This document shows positions 57,314 to 64,000 of a stretch of 64,000 bases of DNA, in pieces. Made by a program: the position numbers and the translations under genes. The stretch's first letter is position 1. Every line of letters begins with the position of its first letter. Origin of the DNA: Dromiciops gliroides (Eukaryota; Chordata; Mammalia; Microbiotheria; Microbiotheriidae); the NCBI RefSeq assembly GCF_019393635.1, contig NC_057861.1, positions 78,623,327 through 78,687,326 of the forward strand, written 5' to 3'. The notes beneath the pieces are model-generated. The model was not told the origin of the DNA. It saw only the letters and a program-made list of their open reading frames with translations, and did not search any database.

Positions 57314-58287
57314 CTGGGGACTCTATCCCTTTATTCCAGTTACCTCCACAGAGACTAGTGAACCTCTGCTGTGTGTGAGGCTCATGCTTCCATTTTTAAT
57401 ATGCTAGGGTAATCTTAGACTCTGCCTTTCCTTCCTTCTCTAAGGAAGCCAACCAAACATTGTCTATAGATTCTGTTTGTTCAGCTTTTACAATGTTACT
57501 TCATCTTTCCTTCTACCACTCTTTTAGATCATGCTCTTATTAGAACCTCTTAGACTATCACCACAGATAATTTAAAAGGCTTTTCTCCAGATTCCACATT
57601 TACCACAGAACTGCTACCTATCCTTCAAAGCCTAAATAAAACTCCAACTACTCCAGAATACCTTGAGCATTCTCTTTTTCTTCCCTTAATTATTGACTAG
57701 GTAAGAATTTTCTCCCATAGAGCTCAAAGGACAGTTCTGTTTTCACACTTTAATATACCTATACCCTATAACTATTAAGAGGCATCCTCTCCATTTGTCA
57801 GACTAGGAGCATTTTGAGCACAGGAGTTATATTTTTGGTAGACTATATGACTTCATCCAGCATGGACAACCACTAACTGATCAGGTTAAAGGATTAATGA
57901 TAGAAGTTGAGAGTGGTGCAGATATAAGTGCCTGTTCAATAAGAAGGAGAGACGGAAGAGCCTTGAAGTTCAGAGTCTATGAGGCAAATGGCTAGAATAG
58001 GTCAATTGCAGATAAACATCAACAGCAACAAAGAAGGGGGAAAGACAGAGCCCAGCATTAGCTCAGAGCATCATTACACATGGTGTTCTCTCCAAAAGTG
58101 GCTTGTCAACTAAATACTGATGACTATTAGAAAAACAGATACTGTGGTTGCATGGAGTGGGTTGAATGGTACTGGGAGGGTAGGCTTGAGCTGGTAAACC
58201 CCTAAGACTCATTCATAGCTTTCTGACCTTTCCCTTTCACAGGTATTGTCAATTCTGTGTTGGGTCCCAGGTCTCCTGACCCCAGCT

Positions 58288-58646
58288 ATGTACTCCCTGA
58301 CCTTCCTAAGTGCTCAGCAACTGGTCCAAGATGAGGATGCCATGTGTAAAGATTTGGCATGTATACCCTGGGTCGTGTATGATATCCTGTTCAAGGTGGC
58401 TTTCAAAGGCAATAAGAAAAAACTGCTTTGTGAGCTGGTGAAGAAGTGGCCTTACTCACAACTTAAATTCCAGAAGCTGATGCAGACATGTGGGTGCTGT
58501 TCCCAGACTCCTTCTAGGAACTGTGAAGAATGTCAGTGGCCTCTCGAGCATAAGTTGAACAAAAATAAAATTGGTGCCATCCTCTTGGGAGTGTTGAGCT
58601 ATATAAGGAAAGTAGTCAATGATGGTTCACAGCAGCTCCCATACAG
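58288..58646 (+). pseudogene. Third LRRC14-like copy, exon 1 only
   Basis: The ATG at 58288 and the donor TACAG|GTTTGT at 58646/58647 match the intact copy, and the 359-nt exon is open: MYSLTFLSAQQLVQDEDAMC, then VAFKGNKKKLLCELVKKWPYS, MQTCGCCSQTPSRNCEEC and the end QQLPYR. It has one extra codon relative to copy 1. Exons 2 and 3 are not found before the window ends: unit C stops in intron 1 at 59062. It could still be spliced onto distant exons, but with an L1 and another unit between that seems unlikely. Probably a truncated duplicate. The open exon suggests recent origin or recent loss. Confidence 0.8.
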
Positions 58647-59062
58647 GTTTGTGATTAAGGTACATGGGAAGGTTTTACCCCACTCTGGGAAGTAGACTCT
58701 GCTGGATTCATTTCAGCTGACATTTACCAAGGATCCCACTATATGCAAGAATACTAGAGTAGGAATTCAAAGGGAGAATGGAGAGAGCACATATTGAAGT
58801 TACTTAATAGAAAGCAATCTCAGGACAGGAAGAACACTGATAACTAGGGCAATTGGGAAATGGCCACAAGCAAGAAACAATGATTAGAACTTTGAATGTC
58901 AAAATTCATTAAGGTAAAATTAACTGAACTGCAAGAAACCTAAATCACAAGAGAATATTAGTGTGCTTACCTCAAAGTTGGACAAATTTAACACAGACAA
59001 GCAAAAAGGTAAATATAGAATTGAACAGGTTTCTAGAGCAATAAGAGCTAAAAAACTTATTG

Positions 59063-60165
59063 CTAAAAACTTTTTTCTCATGACTCTTCTGCATTGCTCT
59101 CATTTCTCTCTCCAGTCTTTCCTCTATCTCTCTAAATCATCCTTCCTATCTCTTACTTCTCTCCTTCAAAGTCCCTTTTGAGTTCTTCCATAGTCTGAGA
59201 CCAATTCATATTTTTCTTGGAAGCTTTGTATGTAGGGTCCCTGAGGTTATTATCCTCTACTGAGGGTGCACCTTGATCTTCCTTGTTGCTGAAGAAACTT
59301 TCTATAATTCTCAACTTTCTTTGCTTGCTCATCTTGCCATCTTTTACTTCACTTTTAATTCCCTCTTACAGCGGGGCCCTACTTGCAAGCTACACTGTGT
59401 CAAGATTTAGAGGGTCCCAGGTGGTTTTGTTTGGAGGGAGGGCAGATTTTTTTCTTACCTGGCCTATTCTCTGGTCTGAAGATATCTCAAGCACAACTTA
59501 CTAATTAACCAACCAGCAAGCTTTCTGTGCTGTGGCTCTTAGTTTCAATGAGCATGTATCCCTCCTCCACCTGGGCTTCCACTACTCAGATTTCTTCCTG
59601 GTTCCCTGCTGGGGTGGGACAGCAATTCCTCCCTAGGTCCCTGCTGACACCCCTGTACTTTCCCTCCCAGCTAGCCATTCAGTGCTCTCACCTGACACAA
59701 GCTCAGTTCCAAAGGAAGCTAGTGCTGCAGCTGATTCAGAGGCTCATGGGTAAGTTCCTCTGGTGTGGTGTGCCTGGGGTCTCTGTTGTGTGATCGCAGG
59801 GTTGGACTTTACTTACAGGCCTAGCAAGAACCCCCCTTTAATCTGTCCTATGACGTGGGGGTGGAAAAATAACCTCAGCCTGTCTTTGGTGGGTTTTCTG
59901 CTCCAGGGGTTCTTTTATTTTATTTTATTTTATTTTTTATTTTGTGGGGCAATGAGGGTTAAGTGACTTGGCCAAGGTCACACAGCTAGTGTCAAGTGTC
60001 TGAGGGTAGGATTTGAAACTTCTGGTCCGCCTCATCCTGGGCCAGTTCTTATACAATGCTCTGCCTAGCTGCCCCATCCAGGGGTTGTTTTATTACTTTT
60101 TTGGGGACAATTGTATCAGGAGCTCTGTGCCTTAATGTCGTTCCTCCACCATCTTGACTCTGCCC
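59063..60165 (-). mobile_element. L1 5' part (5' UTR and start of ORF1) at the unit C/D junction
   Basis: On the minus strand it starts at 60165 with GGGCAGAGTCAAGATGGTGG, a complete L1 5' end, followed by the 5' UTR and the ORF1 start near 59333 (MSKQRK). It breaks off in the ORF1 coiled coil at 59063. So it is 3'-truncated, which normal L1 insertion does not produce; a recombination breakpoint is more likely. Confidence 0.78.
59909..60074 (-). mobile_element. CORE-SINE in the L1 5' UTR
   Basis: Minus-strand, diverged in the head; (TTTTA)n tail; CCAGGGGTTCTTTTA and CCAGGGGTTGTTTTA flank it. Confidence 0.92.
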
Positions 60166-60899
60166 AGTTGGTGTTTTCTTGACAAAGATACTGAGGTGGT
60201 TGCATTACCTTTCCAAACCATTTTAGACATATAATGGAATACTATTGTGCTATAAAAAAATGAGTATGATGGTTTCAGAAAAATATGGAGAGACTTATAT
60301 GAAGTGATGCAAAGTGAAGTGAGCAGCACAAGGAAAACTGTATGTATTGTAAGGATGACCAAATGTGAAAGACGTAGCTACTCTGATCTAGATGATGATC
60401 CAAGAAAATCCCAAAAGACTGAGGATAAAAGATGTCATTTCCCTACAGAAAGAGAACTGATGAATTCTGAGTGTAGATTGAAGCATACTTTTTTAAAACT
60501 TTCCTTATTTTTGCATTTGTTTTCTTTTGTAAAATTCAAATATGGAAATGTAGCTTTCATGACTTCACATGTATAATTGATAGCATATTGTTTCCCTGCC
60601 CAATGAATGTGTGGGGGAATATCAGGAGGAGGAGAATTTGAAACTTAAAATTTTCAAACCCATGTTGCAATTTTTACATGTAATTGGAAAATATTTAATT
60701 AAATAAATAAAAAATATTTTTGAAATTTTATTGCCTATCCTCTGTTGATTACTTCCAATTTATCCTATACGTAGCTTATTTGTACAATGTTTTCCCCCAC
60801 TCACCCCCCACCACTGTTAGACTGTGAGTTCCATAAAGAGCAAGGATTTTCTTTTGCCTTCTGTTGTATCCTCAGCACATAGCACAATGTCTGGCACAT

Positions 60900-61060
60900 A
60901 GGAAGGCTATGAGAAATGTTTGACTGACTAGACCTGGATTCAGAAAGACTGGACCTTAGTTGCCAGCTTTGTCCCTTTCTTATTGTGTCATCTTGGATAA
61001 GTTCCTAGACCTCAGTTTCTATCTTCTCTAAAACTGTGGTGACGATACTTTTACTAACTA
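60900..61060 (+). mobile_element. MIR-like SINE (sister of 8875-9060)
   Basis: GACCTGGATTCAGAAAGACT to CCTCAGTTTCTATCTTCTCT; same position as in unit A. Confidence 0.45.
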
Positions 61061-61296
61061 GCAGGTCTGTTTGAGGAAAGTTCCTTACAAACCAAAAGCA
61101 TTATCTGTCTATCTAGTGTCCTAACTACTTATCTTGCTATAGATAGATATAGCAATAGAGATTTAGTTCTAACTAACAGAGAAATCATTTCTAAGGAGGA
61201 CAATCTGTTCCAGAAATCAGTTTGGATTTTGGGAGGAAATTTCACAACCAATTCAAAGCCACTGACCCAGTGGTCCCCAATAATGAATATGTATGC

Positions 61297-61661
61297 TGTA
61301 ATGATTGGAGTAACGCCACCTGCTGGAGACTTACTGTAGAAAAGCTCTGCCATGAAAGAAGTCTTTGAGGCAAGGCCATGCAGCTTTTCTTTGGCGTCAA
61401 GAAAGTGAACGTTTGCTGGTGGAGGAGGAATGGGGAGCTGGTGCTCTGATTCTCTTGCTCTTTCCTGTGGACTCAGGTGGAGAGCAGAGCTAGAAATGTG
61501 CTCTCCCTTTAATAGACAGGAATCTAGGCCTTTTCTTCTTCTTTATCAAATTATTATTCTCCTTAATAAATGCTTAAAGACTAACTCTTGCTAAAGCTTA
61601 TAATTTATTGCGACCACTCATTAGATATTTAGACAGACTAGCTAGAATTTTAGCCTTAACA
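61297..61661 (+). mobile_element. Solo LTR with ATGC target duplication, in unit D
   Basis: TGTAATGATTGGAGTAACGC at the start and TTTTAGCCTTAACA at the end. ATGC lies at 61293-61296 and 61662-61665. Units A and C show the uninterrupted site (AATGAATATGAATGCCAAGG in C). About 365 bp, no internal region. A clear solo LTR younger than the duplication. Confidence 0.93.
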
Positions 61662-63787
61662 ATGCCAAGGAAGTAACTCACAGAATGAAATGTCTCATAC
61701 ACACCAGAATATTTATAGCAGTATCATTGTAATTAGAAAAAGGGTGGAGGGAGTAAAGACCCATTCATTGTAAAATAGTCAAAGAAATCATGGGGAATAA
61801 CTATAATGGGATATTATTGGGTGTAAGTAATTATAAACAGGAGGATATCAGGGAAACATGGCAAGAAATATATGAATTGATAGGGAGAAAAAATGAGCAG
61901 AATTAGGAGAATACGTAAAATGACAGCACCAGGGTCTCCTGAAGTTTCTCTTCTGGCAGATAACAGCCACATGCTGTCTGATGCTGCTGTTTTCCTGCTT
62001 ACTATCTACAGGGACCTTGCCCAATAAAAGGTCTTATACTCTCCCTTCCTCCAGATCAATGCACTTGGTTCACACAGGAGACCCTGGAGATCCTTGCTAA
62101 TTGGTTGCCCACAAACTCTGCATCATCCCCCCAGGGGACCCAGCATGTAGAACATTCATTCCAAGAGTAGTTGTTGTCCCTCTCTACCTTCACTTTGGGA
62201 CTAGCCATCACCCACATAACCAAGCCCTTGAATTGCTGAAGAAAAAAGGCAACTAGTGAGTACTTATATCAACTAATCAGCATAATAAAATAAAGACAGC
62301 TGTAATCTCTCTAGCATCTACATTTAACAAGGGAGTTGGGCACAGGTGCCTTAGTGGAACAGCAGGATATAATAGCTGTAAATTAAATGGGCCCTGAGAA
62401 AGTCAACTCTGGAGTGTGTTTTTGCATAATCCCCAGATACCCCAGTTAAGTGTATGTCCTAACTGACATTGTCAAAATATTTCCTGAGAAGACTTCAGGT
62501 AAGTGGATGGTTGGAGGTGCCCTCAAATACAAAGCTGGCAGAGTGTGAGTATTCAAGGGTAGCAAGGCAAAGATAGATAGTCCTTAGATAGAGGAGAGGA
62601 CAATAGAAGAGCTTTGTTGCCTCCTTGGTCCTTAGGCCCTTTACCTTGTTCCTCAGGAGTATATCCCTTTATTCCAGCTACTCCACAGACACTATTGAAC
62701 CTCTGCTGTGTGGGAAGCTCATGCTTTTGTTAGAAGGTGGAAAGAAGGAACAGAAATTAAGAGAGGCATTGAGAAGAAGAGGGAGGTTTTGAGCTCATTG
62801 AATTCAATTGGGGTCATGTTACTAACTCAATATGATTTGGGCAAATCTTGCTCTTTGAACCTTGGTTTCCCTTTATGAAGTATGAGAGTTAGAGTGGACA
62901 GGCTTTAGGTTGTTTTCTAACTCTATAGCTCTTGAGGGTCCTATGAAAAGGGAGTAGGGGGCTGTTAGGTTACCATTAGGGCTTAGGCTCAGGTCTGTAA
63001 AAGGCTATAGTCCATGTGACTAGAAACAAGATATTTGGGGACAAAGGGGAATAAATGAGTGTTTGATTTTTTTTATTGTCATTTAGCCATTTTCAATTTT
63101 CCAACTTTTGCTGACCTCCTTTTTTGGGGAGTGAGGGAGCAGATGAGACCAGGCCTGCAAAGCTCCAGACCCAGTGTTCTATGACTGTAATACCTAGGGG
63201 GCCTAGGATTGAATGGGAAGGGCTAAAAGGAAGTCAGTCTTCTCTGACTTTTCCAGGACTTTTCTATTCCAAAGCTAATTATCACAGTGGCATACATTTA
63301 TACAGTGCTTTAAATAGCACAACCTTCCTTCCTCCAGCCCCTGCCCCACCCCCCTTTATGGTAGGTAGAAGTACTGCTGCCTTCGATTTCACAGAAATAC
63401 AAACAGGCCTAGAGACCTTAAGCAACTTAGCTGACATCACACTGGTGTTTCAAGTGTCTGAGCTGAAAACTGGTCTGACATGGAGGGCAGGGTTCTATGG
63501 CTGAGCCAGGCTGACTATGTGTCTTATTTGATGGTGATAACCATACTGACCTTTCTTGGACCATATGTTTACATTTAGAGACTTGAAAAATATGATGGCC
63601 TAGTATTAAGAATGGGAGGTTTAGAGAAAAATCTGGCAGGTGTTTCCAGCCCAGGAGACAGGGCAAGCTGAAGGAATGGAAGCACCAGGGTGATTGGGAT
63701 GAACCTTTCTTGTCCCTACCTTTCTCATTCTTCTTACATTTACTGGCCCAGGACAAACTACCAAGAGGTGAGGAGAACAAAGATGAA
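61662..63787. other. Unit D flank without a gene
   Basis: Aligned with unit A flank 9770-12150. A small LINE- or MIR-like piece lies at 63285-63440. The 126- and 127-codon frames at 63124-63504 and 63810-63427 show no family features and are not kept open in unit A. Confidence 0.5.
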
Positions 63788-63990
63788 TTCAACCTAACAA
63801 ACATTTTCAAAGCACCTACTATGTGCCAGGCACTGTGCTAGCCACTGGGAATACAAAATTGACAAAAGTAGAAAAGCCCTTGACCTCACAGTTGATTTGT
63901 GGAAGGGAAGAAAAGAAATAGTCATGTCCACAAGTAAAGAAATACCAAGTCAGCTTGAAAGGGACTTGGCCAGAGGGAAAGAACAAAATG
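63788..63990 (+). mobile_element. Old L2/MIR3-like repeat
   Basis: AAGCACCTACTATGTGCCAG, GCACTGTGCTAGCCACTGGG, AATACAAAATTGACAAAAGT: the common wording of an ancient dispersed mammalian repeat. Confidence 0.5.
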
Positions 63991-64000
63991 TATCATTTTG

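Larger units (their letters stand above)
55685..59062. repeat. Segmental duplication unit C (truncated)
   Basis: 55690-56830 matches 9655-10760 (A) and 61190-62650 (D). 57380-57650 matches 13870-14120, 57690-58700 matches 15770-16890, and 58700-59062 matches 16880-17230 of unit A. It ends abruptly in intron 1 at 59062, where L1 sequence begins. Confidence 0.77.
60166..64000. repeat. Segmental duplication unit D (runs off the window)
   Basis: 60170-61130 matches 8165-9130 of unit A, and 61130-63780 matches 9605-12150. The end matches the start of unit B (63580-63740 versus 38270-38430). By order, a further LRRC14-like exon 1 should follow to the right of 64000. No coding exon lies inside the visible part. 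Confidence 0.77.

Noticed and set aside
63124-63504. 126-codon frame in unit D (and the 127-codon frame opposite, 63427-63810)
   Set aside because: The matching region of unit A is not open, and no domain is recognisable. Partly old repeat.

Overview
This is a mammalian genomic window, almost certainly from a marsupial. It carries about two dozen copies of the marsupial tRNA-derived CORE-SINE (WSINE1/MAR1 type, with the head GGGGCAGCTAGGTGG and the motif GAGTTCAAATCC), many marsupial-type L1 fragments, one RTE-like LINE fragment, old MIR/L2-like repeats and several solo LTRs. I cannot tell the species. There is no bacterial, organellar or CRISPR-like content.

The gene content is a small tandem cluster of leucine-rich-repeat genes of the LRRC14/PRAME family, all on the + strand. 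One copy (16468-26908) looks intact: three coding exons, consensus splice sites, phase 2 at both junctions and a predicted 514-residue protein that aligns end to end with LRRC14 (493 aa in human, from memory). A second copy (38608-45762) is a pseudogene: the start codon is changed, a SINE sits in exon 1, and exon 2 is gone, with a retrocopy of the mitochondrial ribosomal protein gene MRPL14 in its place. A third copy (58288-58646) keeps only exon 1 and is cut off in intron 1 by the 5' part of an L1. A fourth upstream flank (60166 to the right edge) predicts another copy beyond the window.

Layout: 1-850, 3' end of an endogenous-retrovirus-like element with an LTR; 850-8160, nested L1s, an LTR piece and SINEs; 8165-27450, duplication unit A with a (TTCC)n tract, a CREB3 retropseudogene and the intact gene; 27450-38270, retroelements only, several nested; 38270-46290, unit B with the dead second gene; 46290-55685, nested L1s; 55685-59062, unit C with the exon-1 remnant; 59063-60165, L1 5' end at the C/D junction; 60166-64000, unit D.

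The four units align to one another, so insertions can be ordered by presence or absence. The CREB3 retrocopy, the LTRs in units B, C and D, and the short L1 at 9143 are each missing from at least one sister unit, so they probably arrived after the duplications. No RNA gene or experimentally recognisable promoter could be supported. Homology calls rest on family sequences recalled from memory, because no database search was possible.
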